From: Gamsiella multidivaricata
Taxonomy: Eukaryota; Mortierellomycota; Mortierellomycetes; Mortierellales; Mortierellaceae
Direction: 5' to 3'
DNA: 64,000 nucleotides
Assembly: GCF_025024155.1 (NCBI RefSeq)
Contig: NW_026251721.1
Coordinates: forward strand, 1 to 64,000
Part shown: positions 11,305-23,248 of the stretch, one piece after another
How positions within the stretch are numbered: the stretch's first letter is position 1
Layout of the letters: each line of letters opens with the position of its first letter
Translations under genes and position numbers: made by a program
Notes under the pieces: model-generated
Databases searched by the model: none
Told to the model about the DNA's origin: nothing
What the model saw: the letters and a program-made list of their open reading frames with translations, nothing else

Positions 11305-12564
11305 CACGTAGATGCACTGCTTTGGTACCACAGTTAACGAGGGGTAAAACGAACAAGGGGAATGGGGGAGGGGGGGACCTGACAGTTGGGGTTATTCGCT
11401 TGATTAGAACTCGACACTAGGATGAGTCTTGGCGAGTTCTTTATGAAGAGTGGTAGGCGGTCGCTGCAGCTGCTTGAAGCGAGAAAGTGTTGATCGAAAG
11501 GGCCGTAAAAAAAGAGTAACAGTGAGCGGATGCGGGATGCTTGCGAGCACTTTGTACTATGAGCCATTTGTGCATTTTTTTTAAAGATGTAAGGGGCAGG
11601 CAGGATTTGCTAGGCTGTTGATGAGCGATTCGACTACGATGCCAACACAGGTGGACCACACCCGCCCGAAGATCGCGTTTTAACTTTGTTTAATGAGCGA
11701 GGAAGGCGAATAGGCAGATAAAAATAAAGGGGATCAAGGAGTGAGGATTTTATTGAAAGGAGGGCCCGTCGCGTTCCCCAAGGTTCGTTACAAAGACGTG
11801 AAGCGCATTAATTAGGAGCACGCATGGACACCAAGGGGAAGGGGGGTCAGGAGAAATCGAGGGAGTGACAGAGACTCCCACCAGCTCTCCACTGGCGCCA
11901 TCGTAATCACAGAGCGGGAGGAGCTCGTATCTCCTATTTCCTATTTTTTGGAATTCATTGCTCTGTTAAGCAGCATCTCCCGAGCATCCTTAGATTGCAC
12001 CGCGTGCTTTCGATTCTTGGGGACGGAGACAGAGTCTCCTGGAGGCCGATAACAACTTACTGGAGCTGAGCACGTCTGAGCACGTCTGGGTCCAGACAGA
12101 ATATCGCCGCAACCTGCATGCATACATGCTAAGATAATAAGCACCGGTGTGGATCCATGAGATCGGGAGTCACACCAGTAAATGTTTATGAAGGACGTCG
12201 AGAAAGAGATATGAAATGTGGTAGCTGTGCTATTGACGCCGGTGTAACAAACAATGACATGAGCGCACGGACATTTGGTCGCTACCACTGCATTCGTTTG
12301 TGCAACCAACCCTATGAATGCTGGTAGAACTAGGCACGACTCTATATGTGGCCATGACGGCTCTCGTGAAGAGAAACAGCAGTTTACGCGTGGTATAAGG
12401 TAGAATGCTCTGGCTCTATCTTGCTATATTACGCGCAAAAGGAAATTATCAGAGGGGGCAAGAAAGTGCATAAATGAATTAAACGGTGTCTGTACCTGCT
12501 GCTCTCCCTCTCTTTCAAGGCATTGCGCAAGCGCTGCGAAATATGCTGTTAAGGCAGTCTTTGC

Positions 12565-12590
12565 AAAAAAAAAAAAAAAAAAAAAAAAAA
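12565..12590. repeat. A26 homopolymer
   Basis: An uninterrupted run of 26 A about 100 bp beyond the stop codon of the amino-acid permease. It is one of several tracts of 26-30 A or T in the window. Confidence 0.9.
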
Positions 12591-12691
12591 CCGTTATCCA
12601 GGGTCAAAAGGTGATGCAAACATATCGTGCATGTAGTAAGAGCAGCTTTTTTCCTTTATTCTGGTATATTTATAAAAAACGCTCTAATAAA

Positions 12692-15069
12692 TTAAAAGAT
12701 AGCACTGAGTACGCGGCGGAAGATGTTGGGCTTGCGTTTGTTTTGGTTCATCTCAGATTCGTTGTCCATCACAGGCATGGCAGAGTGCATGAAGCTCCGT
12801 CCCGTGTCCAAATCCACATCGACCAACTTGAGGATCTTGGTCTTGCTCCAGTACTTCTTTCCAAAGTAAAGGAGGACGATGAATGGCAGCGTGATGTAGG
12901 CCGACAGGAAGGACTTGATGTCGAAGGGTGAAAAGGCTGTGTAGCCCTGGCCGATCAAGATGACCAAGCAGACCAGAATAGTGTAGATGGGTCCGAACGG
13001 GTACAGACGCGAGACGAAAGGAAGTTCGCTCAAAGACCGGCCCTGGGCCTTGTAAGCCATGCGGAAGCGGATGTGAGAGACCGCGATACCCAACCACGCA
13101 ATAAAGCCAGTCGTGGAGGACAAAGACAGCAGCCAGTTGTAGGCTTCACCCTGACCGACCTGAGGGAGCGATACAATAAATGCCAAGCAGCCGACCAATG
13201 TCGTGGCAAGGACACAGTACACGGGCACACCCCAGCGATTGACGTAGCCAAGGAACTTGGGCGCGTTACCCTCCTTCGACAAAGTGTGAAGTGCACGCGA
13301 GGAGGCATACAGACCAGAGTTACCAGCGGAAAGAATGGCGACGAGGATGACGGCGTTCATGACATCGCCGCCGACCTTGATCCCAGCCTGGACAAACACA
13401 CGGGTAAAGGGCGAAGCCTTGACGTCACCGTCAGGGTTGGCAAGCTCTCGGTCGTCGTAAGGGATGGTCATGCCGATGATCAAGATAGTGAGGACGTAGA
13501 ACATCAGAATGCGCCAGAAAACCTGACGGATAGCGCGGGGAACGTTCTTGCGGGGGTTCTTTGTTTCACCAGCAGCGATTCCAACCAACTCTGCTCCCTG
13601 GAAGGAGAACCCAGCGTTCAAGAAGATGGAGAAGAGACCAATAAAACCACCATGGAAAGGGTCCATGTCAAAGACCTCGCGTCCGGGCTTGGGTGCTCCT
13701 TCGATGGGTGTGCCAATAGCGCCTCCAATGTAGAGGAAACCGACGATGATGAAGACTATGACTGCAAGGACCTTGGTCAAACTGAGCCAGTATTCGGTCT
13801 CACCATACGCCTTGACGGTCGTCAGGTTGAGCCCAGTGAGGATGACGATGAAGACCAAAGCCCAAACCCATCCTGGACAAGCTTCGGTCGAAATCCAATA
13901 CGAGATGATGAGCGAGGATGCAACGAGTTCGGTAGCGAGGGTGATGGACCATGAGAACCAGTAGACCCAACCTGAGAGATTTTTAGCAGATGCGATATGA
14001 GAAAGTAGATGTGATTAACTTTTGAGTCTTAGAAGCCAAGCGGAGAAGAAAAAGCTGCATGGTCACATGCCCCAGATGAGGACCAAGACGGGACCCAGGG
14101 GATTGGGTCAAAAGTTCGGCCCTGGCCAGCCACCCAACAGATTTCATCCAGCTGGTAAAAAATATTTCCAAGGAGTACTTACCCAACATGAATCCAAGAG
14201 CAGGATCGAAGAAGCGGGTACCGTAGGCGTTGATCGATCCTGTGATGGGTAGGTAGGTGGCCATCTCACCGAGCGAAGACATGAAGCAGAAGACCATCGT
14301 TCCCACAAGGGTGTATGCGATCTGCGAATAACCTGGACCGCCTGTAGCAATGGACGATCCCGAGGCCAGGAAAAGACCTGTGCCAATGGTTCCTCCTGTG
14401 AAGCATGCACAGAAAAAGTTGTTTGTGAGTTATGCGAGTTATGTGAGTTATGTGAGCTATGTGAGATGAGATCATGGCTGTCCCTACAACAGCCGTGGGC
14501 GACTGGTCAAGTGTTTAAGGTTACAGCCGGTGAAGTGGTCTACTTTTTTGGCCGTTTTGAATTTTTGAGGCATTGGATTTTGTCGCCGGTCGAGAAATTC
14601 GATAAGGCCGTGCATGCGAAGACAAACAAACAAACGGCTGATCGCAACACGATTATGAGAGCAAACATAAAGCATACGCAACGATGATCCAAAGCAAGGA
14701 TTCATACGACCAGTATGCTCCATTGCTTATGTACCAGACTGAAGATCGATGGCTGAATGCAGGCAACAAAGGACAGAGCTGCCGAAGGGAAGAAATGGGA
14801 TTTGCTATGCCATGAAAAGGAGGGGACTAGATAAAGGTAGACTGTGTCTGATTATGCTTACCAAGAGAGATCATAGTCAAGTGTCGGGCTGCAAGGTTGC
14901 GCTGGAGTCCCTGGCCGACATCGCCTGTGGTGGGGTTGCTCAGATCGGTGTCATCGTGGAGCGAGACATCTGCCTTCTCGTCATAATGGTCGATGGGGGC
15001 TCCCTGGGAATAGGATTGCACCTCCATCTTATCCCCTGAACCGTGGGTGCCGATGTGATCCCCGTTCAT
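12692..15069 (-). CDS. Amino-acid permease, APC superfamily (YAT/AAT type)
   Basis: Predicted plasma-membrane proton/amino-acid symporter. Exons 15069-14862, 14395-14183 and 13971-12692 close in frame to 566 residues. The N-terminal 60 residues are hydrophilic and cytoplasmic. The family signature GGTIGTGLFLASG is created across the first splice junction and opens the first membrane segment. It is followed by MATYLPITGSINAYGTRF and, across the second junction, FMLGWVYWFSWSITLATELV, then about ten more hydrophobic segments. FQGAELVGIAAGETKNPRKN is the conserved intracellular loop of fungal amino-acid permeases. The ATG at 15069 was chosen because the only upstream in-frame codon used as a start is TTG. 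Substrate cannot be read from sequence; basic amino acids or a general permease are both possible. Confidence 0.95.
14426..14470. repeat. 9-bp tandem repeat (about 5 units) in permease intron 1
   Basis: Five near-copies of TGAGTTATG stand in a row inside the first intron of the permease gene, about 30 bp from its 3' splice site. They are probably neutral. Confidence 0.8.
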
Positions 15070-17217
15070 GGTCAATGAGTTATGAGCAGATGAAGTGTAT
15101 GTGGCTACGTAGAAGGGAGGAAAGGGGATTGATTTGTGGGAGATAGTTTCGGCGGTAATGTACAGGTGCGTGAAAGAAGGAAGGGGGAGGGGTATAGGGA
15201 GTCAAGCGTGCGAAGAAAGACTGAGAAGGGAAAAGCAAGAGGAGAAGAGGAACCGGGACACGGGGGCATAGTAAGTACCCTTTTATGAAGATCGAGAGCA
15301 GCAGTACTTGTTTGCATGGCACTCTTCGGGCTTGTACAATTCACTCGTATCCGTAGATGCCGTTTGTGCACACTTCATGTGTCTTTAGTCTAGACTTGGT
15401 CATTCCCGATTAGCGTTTCGGGCACAAAAAGAAGGGTAAAAGTGAAAAAACGGCAGCCCGCTTGCTACTGGAGTGAGTGGCCACTCACTGCCTTGGTTAA
15501 GTTTCCGCTCCACTCACTCAGACCAGACTGTTTCTTGTCGTGGCCGCTGGTTCCTTGCTGCTCGAGCGATTGATCAGGCCGGATTCATATCGCCCAACCC
15601 TAATTCGGGCCTGTTGGCGATAAGAAAACAATGGCAAGGAAAGAGGGGACAAGTCGCTCGTCTGTTCACGCATTGCATTTAGAGATCGCCCGTGTTTACT
15701 AGATGGAGAATAACTTACTAAGGTTAGGCATCATCAACAACAAAACAAACAAAAAGGACAATTTACCCAAACCAGAGCATGGTACACTGTCTATTGCTCC
15801 TACTGTCGATCCATTAGGTCGAGCAGGAAGATAGCAATACAGTCCTCTTCTTTTGTGCGGTGTGATGCTTCGCTGTCCCTCTGGTCGCCTCATCTCACAT
15901 CATCATCTACCCCGCTTTCACACACTCCACCGCCATGAATCCCCGCTCCGCTTCTGTCTCAACCACAGTCAGTGCTCATTGCAACCCACAAATACTCCCG
16001 TCCCTACGGCCCTCATGTCACATGTATGCCCAGGCGTGGTGCCCAATCATAGTGGTTGCTATCCCTCAGTCCCCAAAGTCCGATCCATGGGCCAGTTCTT
16101 CCCACACAATAAAATGTCTACTTTAGGTTATCGATGTGCACTTATGAAATCTCCGCAATGGTATGTAGTCTACTAGTCTATATAAGTGCTCTCAACAAGT
16201 CCTTCGTAAAAAAAAAAATTGCAGAAAACTTTATTAAAGATGTCCCTCAGAGGACCAGAGTAAGGTCCACAACGGCTATATGGCAAACATATATAGGGTT
16301 CATCACTCGCTCTCACTCCTTCAAGAAATCTCACAAATTAGTGTAAGACCCTATTTGCCCTTTTGGCCACCTACGCCCTCTGACTTTGCATGCCGTCATG
16401 GTCTATAACTGTACGCCATAAAAGATATACGCCCAAAACCTCGACCCTCCTTGACGCGTATAGTCTACGGACCTAGGCGTCCTCCTTTAGCTTGCCAAAA
16501 CAACATCGACACATCGACATCGAACATCTTCACCAGTAACAGCAACAAAGACAACTGAATGCTTCTTTTTTTCCCCCTCATTCTCGCATAAACGATCTTT
16601 GGACACCACGCGTTTGGTTATCTGCATGGATTTTCTAGTTACCCCATAAAAAATTCCTAGAACGGAGGACCTTTGCGCGTGTAACGTAAATCCAAGCATG
16701 GTTTAAACGCTCGCCTGCCCAAAAGCTTATGATTCCTTCACATCCAACTCTTTTTGTTCCCTGCACGTTGTTGTTTCGGTATAATAGCGCAGGACCAAGT
16801 TGTTGTTTGGTTGCCGTTTGTCGTTTGTCGTTTGTCGAGTGAATTGTTGACCATAAAGTACAAATATCACCCATCGTTCCTACATTCTCACCTGGTGGTA
16901 GCGTTCTTAAACCATCCTATTTATACATCTCTAACCCGTCATTCACTTTGTTTAGAGTGGGATAGAATCCGGAGGTCTAATGCAGTCAATTGCAACCAAA
17001 GAAAAGAAGGAAGCGTTTCTAACCATCACGCTCCTGTAGGACACGCAATGCACTATGGCGCATAGCGGTCTAACTACACATCGAGGTGCACAGCCGACGA
17101 GCGCGTTAATTGAATTCAAGGAACCCGTAGCAAGCTCCAGACAGATCATTCCAGCATAGCCTGCCAACTGAAATTTTTATTATCTTTATTAGATACGAGG
17201 GCCTGTTCTACTCGATC
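15070..17217. other. Intergenic, 2.1 kb
   Basis: Contains the permease 5' flank (purine-rich on the plus strand) and the 3' flank of the PLC-like gene. A GTTTGTC heptamer is repeated three times near 16815-16836. I see no gene in it; the longest frames are under 110 residues with no recognisable features. Confidence 0.55.
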
Positions 17218-18718
17218 TTAAAGGACCATCATTCCAATGCCTCCTGCTAAAGCAGCAGCTCCAAGGGTCATCTTACTCAAATGTTTCCAGTCAGACGAAG
17301 CTCCGTTTCCGCTTCCAGAACCCGATCCAGATCCAGATCCAGATCCAGTACCGGTTCCGGCAATGGAAGCAGCAGTAGGTTGTTGGTTGTTCCATTTGAC
17401 GTTGTTGAGCTCCGCGACGGTTTGCAACAAGTTGCCCTTTTCATAAAAGTCGACGGCAACAAAATTGGGGAGCTGGTTGAAAGTTTTCTGACAGTCCTTC
17501 GCATGGTTGGTCAGTTCCGCTCCATTGGTAACATTCGCTGCGCCTGGTTGGGGCATGTCCACTGTTAGACCTTGGAGTGGGAACTGTCCCGAAATAAAAT
17601 GATTCAAGACATACATCTGTCGAAAAAAGATAAAAAAAAAAATAGACCATAATGAGAATTGGAATGCGCAATGTATGCAACACCAAAAGTTCGAACCAGA
17701 GCATGATATCGCGCATCATACCTGCTTGCGCTGGTTCTTGGGACGGTCCACCGTGCAAGGGTATGCGGAACCCTTTGGAATTTGCCAGGGTGTTTCGAAC
17801 ACGAACGAGTATTCGGCCATGAGCCATGGCACAGTAGCATCCGCACCGCCGTCAATAAAGTTAACCATCCGTTTTCCGCTCGAGATCATCTGAGCGAGTG
17901 TGGGCCATGTTTTAGCACTAGCTGTCTGCGTGTACGCGTACTTATCGAGCCCAGCAGCCGCATACGCCGCCTATCAATGAGGTTTGTTAGTTGTTAGTTG
18001 ATTTTTTTTAAACCCCCTCCCCCTTTGGAGTTGGCGGTCAATGTGACACATGGCAGCATGGCTGAAAGCACTTTACCTGGAATTGCGCGGGCTTGAGGTT
18101 TCCGGCGTTCTCCCATAAAATCGTAATAATCTACAAACGAGGTCAGTGAGGGTTAAAAATACATTCGTACAAGATGGTGAGCTGTAGCACATTAATGCAT
18201 GTTAAGAAAAAAAAATACATTATTGAAAGGGGTGATAGAAAACATACCTCGTTGGGGTTGGCATCCATGAAGGTCTTGATCTGTTGAAGAACCTTGGATA
18301 ACGGGCCAGCATCGAGCAAAGTACCTTATGGAGGATTAGAGGGAGAGAGTCATTGACGGAATAAGTGCCAACGAAATGTAATTTGAGGAGGGTGTGTCCA
18401 AAGAGAATAGTTTACACCCTTACACATGCTGTGACACAGCTCAATGTCTTTTGCATTGCCCGATGGTGTGGGATAGGCATCGAGCATAAACGCCCTGATG
18501 CCGTCCTTCAATTGAGTCGGGATGTCGTTATTTTGGTTGGTGGCCAGCCCGCCAGGAGGAGTGTAGGCATAGGCATTATGGGTGGTGGCATACGACACCT
18601 TGTCGAACGTCTTGGAGCACAGCTCCGCATAGCCGTTGCACACTTGCTGGGCGTCAGAGTGCGCCGCCAAAGAGGAGAGCAGGATAGCGCCCACGGAAAG
18701 GATGAGTGAGGCGCGCAT
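17218..18718 (-). CDS. PLC-like phosphodiesterase, secreted and probably GPI-anchored
   Basis: Exons 18718-18424, 18324-18248, 18130-18077, 17970-17722 and 17616-17218 close in frame to 357 residues. Residues 1-24 are a signal peptide. SYATTHNAY places His47 where PI-PLC X-domain proteins have their first catalytic His, and IELCHSMC gives a second candidate, His96. DGIRAFMLDAYPT and the WENAG segment match the fungal PLC-like phosphodiesterase family. After residue 310 comes a (GS)n linker and a hydrophobic end (MTLGAAALAGGIGMMVL) preceded by small residues, which predicts GPI anchoring. The ATG 18718 was chosen because it begins the signal peptide; the upstream in-frame start is TTG. Substrate is unknown; many members have no shown lipase activity. 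Confidence 0.88.
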
Positions 18719-20312
18719 GAGGGATGAGTAGGTATGTGGGGTTGCGAAGGTGTGTAGGGATGTCTGACAAGACTTGGAAGGGGTTGATGTTAGGGACAAG
18801 GAAAGGATGCTGATGGTAGAGCAATGGAGGGATCGCTAGGCTGACATGGCACCAGGAACGCGCGATAATAATAGCGACATCACGTGTAGAGACCACAGGG
18901 CCTTTTCAAACCCGGGGACAATCTCATAGGACAGGGCCTGCGGACTGTGGAGGCACGCGTTCAGCCGTACAGGGGTAAAGTAATACGGTTGATACCCTCA
19001 AGTAGCACTCCCGGTAATCATCATGGCTGCGCCGAGGCAAATCGAACCTTTAATATTCTAGGAGAGAAGAATAAGACACATACTCGTTCTCTCTCTTTTG
19101 AGCGGGTGTCCATGGAAAACAATATGAAAGCACAGGGGGACCGGTTGGAAGCCAGCATCCATTATTAAGGAGATCTATTCAAATAATAATAATAAAAAGC
19201 TTTTCTGCAAACAATTAAATGCTCTCGCTGCATGGACTACGTTTAGTTCTAACCGTATTGTTCATTTGTATATACATGTACATGTACCAAAAGCTGATTA
19301 AGAGAATGAGAGCCAATCGCTCAATGGAAGCAAGTGGGGGAGCATGGGCTTTGAAGAGGAGTTAGTTTGCTGCAAGCTCTCATTTTAATAATGCTCCCTG
19401 CGTCTGGCTAACCTATCCTGCACATGTACTCCTGATCGATCCATGGGAACAGGACGGAACGGCGGTTGCTTGTAACGAACTATATCTACCCCTCTAATTC
19501 TTCTCCCCACTCCTTTGTTCACTCCTCCTGTCTCATCGTTACAACGCCGAACGAAGGAATGTTAAGAAGCAGGAAAATCACCTAGGACCACAAGGGGTGA
19601 GTCCGATTATTGCAGAAAAGTCGGTGATAGAAGGTCATATCACATTGGTGTGTGTCAGGTATGTAGAGTGACTAAACTGCATCCTGTGCTACCATTTGCC
19701 GAATGTCACTTGCCACTCAGAGGGATGCCAAGAGGAAAAATAGACGAGGGGGCAAGAAGTGATGATTTATTTTTTACTCTCAGTGTAGGATTGTCATTTG
19801 AGGATTAGTGCTGTGTAGGGGTTGTTAGCTTGCGATGGTGTAAGGTGCATAGGCAGTGCAATCGGTGGGACAAATGGACATCACCGCAACATCATAAGAA
19901 GGGCTGTAACCATAAAAATAAAGAAAGTTTAGGCTTTTGGTAATAGACTTGTGCTATGCAATCAAGGCATTCAGGCCCAAGGATCGCTAGCTGCACTATA
20001 AAAGGGTTCCTGTTCCGGTATTTTTACACCGCCTTCTTCCCCTTTCCCTCTAATACTTTAACTGCTTCGCTGCTTCGCTTCGATCACTTTAATTTCTTCT
20101 TTTTATTCTGGCTTACGGTAACTTGTGGCACCTCCATGGAATAGCCATTCTCTTTCGGCTTCGTCTTCCTAGCCCTTCTCGATTCTAACAAGACCGACTT
20201 TCTTTTTATTTTAGACTCTACTCTTCTCTTCTCGCTCCTTCTTCCTCAATTCCTCAATTTCTCAATCCATCACTCTCTATCTCTCATCTCCACATTGTAC
20301 CAAGCAACGAAA
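18719..20312. other. Intergenic, 1.6 kb, divergent promoter region
   Basis: Lies between the PLC-like gene (leftward) and the glycosyltransferase-fusion gene (rightward). It holds a TATA box for the rightward gene and a long pyrimidine-rich leader. No other feature seen. Confidence 0.55.
19997..20004 (+). promoter_or_regulatory. TATA box upstream of the 20313 gene
   Basis: TATAAAAG lies 316 bp before the ATG at 20313 and is followed by a C/T-rich leader of more than 250 bp. This is typical of the larger genes in this window. Confidence 0.5.
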
Positions 20313-23248
20313 ATGTCATCAATATCACAACAAAGGAGTGCTTCCCCAATGATGCACTCCTCAATATCTTCACAGCACCTCAATCCGCATTCCCATTCAC
20401 ACTCCCATGCCGCCTGCACTTCCTACGCCTCCTCTATCTCACCCTCGCCCTGCTCAAGGCCATCTTCACCGGCCTCCATGATCGGCTCCACCTACACTGT
20501 CCCGACCCCGCCTCAATCGCCAACCTCCTTCCACCTAAAGAGCTTTGCATCTACGCCAGGGTCGCCTACAGCACCAAACAGCAACAGCGGTAGCACTAGC
20601 ACAGTCATCACACTCGGTTCTCAACCTGTCGGATCTGCACCTTCGTCTGATCCCTCCAGCAACCCTTCCAGTGTCTTTAATCTCTCTGTTGGATCGCTTC
20701 TTTCTCAGCCTGTCACTCGCTTTGTCGTTCTGTTGACATTACTGCAGAGTCTTGTTGCACTGGGAGGCCATTTTCCTGATCATTGTACAGCACCATCGCA
20801 TGTTCTGTATGCAGGACAGTATGCCGCCATGATTGCATCGCCCTTTGTGGTGCCATTGACGCCAGCCCTCTTGGTCTCCGCTCAACAAACTCTTGGAACC
20901 TCGCTCTTGCTCGCCATATCCAACATTATCTCGTTGGCACTCTTTGAGGAGCGACTGACGACTATCTTCAATGGCAACGGCTCGCGGATCTTCCGCAACC
21001 TGTTTCTGACGATTGTGGCTCTGGTCTTGGCGTCTCGCCAGCTCCTGGGCTTCATTTTTTCCAGATCACTGGGATGGCAGTTTCCTGCGCTGTTCTTCAG
21101 CGACTCGATGCATGAGTGCAATCTAGGTAAGGAAAAAGATTACGGTTATTTTTCAAACCAAAGGACTCGATCTGTATGCACAAAAATACACACATACACA
21201 CACAAAAAAGGATCCGCTTTTCGTCTCTCATGGGGATGGCTCTCGCTCCTTTCATTCTTTGCGACAGAGTCGATTTGAATCGTTTCTGATTCGGTTTCAG
21301 GATCTCTCCTTTGAACGAATGCTCAACCATCCCAGCTTGCCAGTCGAGTTTGACATGCGTGATGCCAGCTTGGACGAACCTCGTGAAAGTGGACTTTCAG
21401 TCTTGTCAATGGCAATCAGGGCGCAGCCTGCATGATCAAACAGGCGATGCAAAAAACACAGAAAAAAAAACTTCTCCAGGGACATAGCGCCAATGGGGTG
21501 ATGAAAGTGCTGGCGTTGGTGGTTTTCAATGAGAAATAGGTTGCCCGAATCGCCCACTCTCGCTCCTTCCAATGACATGTTTGTCGCTGGCACAGCCCTG
21601 TCCGTTTTTCCCATATGTTTTTACCACGCGGGTTATCTTTTCGCTATCAGCTGTCAGAATGAGATAATCTTATTTCCAGGCACAATCGTCAATGCAGTTT
21701 AAAACCTTAACTGGCGCGTCAAGGAATGACATCTGCTTACAACCACTATTTTCTATTATGTCATTGTCTTCACAGGCCTGGGTCCCTTTCTCTTCGCCTT
21801 GTTGGTCGTGCAGGCACTCTTCCCGGAGTCAACCCTGTCATCATCATCATCACCGAGTGACAACAACAGCAGCAGCAGCAGCAAGCCATGGACATCCTTC
21901 TGGATCTTCCGCAGGATCCATATTCAGATCATCCTCTGCCTGTTTAACGTCATCCCGAAAGCAATTGTCTGGTGGACTGGTACAGGTCTGGCTGTCGGTT
22001 TTTTCGTCGCGCTTGTTGTCTCATATCAGCGCAGGATGGGTCGCTGGGGTGGCAAGGTTAAAACGTCCGTATTTGAACGACAGCAGTGGGAGGATGCGGA
22101 CCTATTTGTTTACGCCAGCGAGGAGGAGCAATTGGTGGCTGTTTCAAAGGAACTGGATAGCGAACACTTGGAGTCCTTGGCATCATCTCCAAAGTCGACA
22201 CCAACGGCGCACTACCCGGACATCACCCTCACAGGATCAGCTTCAATCCGCGAAAGAAAGCTGTCGTTTACGCTCTGGAAGGCCATGACATACATCCTGC
22301 CTATGATCCTTGTGCTCCTCTTGGTACTCATCGGATGCAATCAGCTCCACACCTACAGGCCCAATATCTCCAACGATGTTCTCAACGAAGCCATTGAGCC
22401 ACAAGCACCATTCTTGCTCACCCTCGTCTTGATGACTGCGCCCAGAAGGAACGGAGTTGCCTACATCAAACAGACGCTGACATCGTACCTAGACAACTTT
22501 CCGGACGAGACTGCCGATCCATTGTACTCACGTATCCAGATTGTTGTGTATACTCATTTCACGGACTTTGACGCGTTTGACGAGGCAAAGGCCTACTTCA
22601 GCACCATCCCCAAGGCCCGCAAGCACGTCAAGTGGGTCAGAGAGGAGGGGTCGGAAAAGAACCAGCGCAAGCACCTCATTAGTGCGATCCGCAAAGTTGG
22701 AACAGTAGAGGATACGGTCTACCTCGGCATCATGGAGGATGATTTCCCTTTCTGTGCAGGAGGATGGCAGGAAACGTTGAACACGATCTACGAGGCCAAT
22801 CGACAGGTGCCTGACCATTGCGGCGTGTTTGTTGCGACTGGCGGCAGCGGATTGATTTTCAAGCGATCTGTGGCCTTGACTGCGACGTTCGTGCTCGAAA
22901 ACGACGTCCTTGCCCATGAGCGCGGAGAGGTCGCGTCTCCACCCGACATTAGTCTCCAGAACTGCATGTTGGGCAAGCACGATTACTGCTCCAGCTGCGC
23001 AGGCACGATGGTCATCAGCAAGACACTTCTCCAGGGCCATCTCGGCTATAATACCTCGACAAGTGGCGATGGCTACCACCGGAGCCAGTTCCAGTGCGGC
23101 TGGAGACACCCCTTCGTAAGTGCTGTTTCTTGCTGACATGGCTGCCCCTAGCTTTCAATTCAGCTTACATTTGTTGCGGTGCACGGACTAACGTTTTTGT
23201 TATTGTTCGTTGAAATAGAATGGATCTCCTGCGGTGCACATTGCTTAA
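20313..23248 (+). CDS. Polytopic membrane domain fused to an MGAT4/PGAP4-like glycosyltransferase domain
   Basis: Exons 20313-21126, 21776-23115 and 23219-23248 close in frame to 727 residues. Residues 1-120 are Ser/Pro/His-rich. Residues about 125-415 contain six or seven hydrophobic segments, some resembling rhomboid-like or UBAC2-like membrane proteins, split by a Ser-rich loop. Another hydrophobic segment (about 495-515) precedes a luminal-type domain with LLTLVLMTAPRR, a KNQRKH helix and VYLGIMEDDFPFC. This EDD motif corresponds to the metal/nucleotide-sugar motif of MGAT4 and PGAP4 (TMEM246) families. The domain is Cys-rich toward the end (QNCMLGKHDYCSSCAGT). The 30-nt last exon adds NGSPAVHIA. 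I infer a Golgi or ER glycosyltransferase, perhaps acting on GPI glycans. The first intron (649 nt) is much longer than its neighbours. The splice is supported by frame and by continuity of a membrane helix. Confidence 0.72.

Larger units (their letters stand above)
11134..12691. other. Intergenic, 1.6 kb
   Basis: Holds the promoter of LPMO-like copy 2 and, at its right end, the 3' flank of the amino-acid permease. It contains a short direct repeat GAGCACGTCT twice at about 12066-12087 and a run of 26 A at 12565-12590. No gene seen. Confidence 0.55.

Noticed and set aside
13073..13954. 293-codon plus-strand frame opposite the permease
   Set aside because: Antisense to an unambiguous transporter exon; acidic, low-complexity shadow.
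7238..18718. Secreted-protein or secondary-metabolite gene cluster
   Set aside because: The LPMO-like pair, permease and PLC-like gene share a strand, but there are no backbone enzymes, and the spacing of 1.5-2.5 kb suggests independent genes.
18995..19060. Possible tRNA B-box (minus strand GGTTCGATTT)
   Set aside because: No A-box, acceptor stem or cloverleaf could be built around it.
21841..21892. TCATCA/AGCAGC trinucleotide runs as a mobile or regulatory repeat
   Set aside because: They lie inside a coding exon and encode a Ser/Asn loop of the membrane domain; similar CAG runs in other genes encode Gln tracts.
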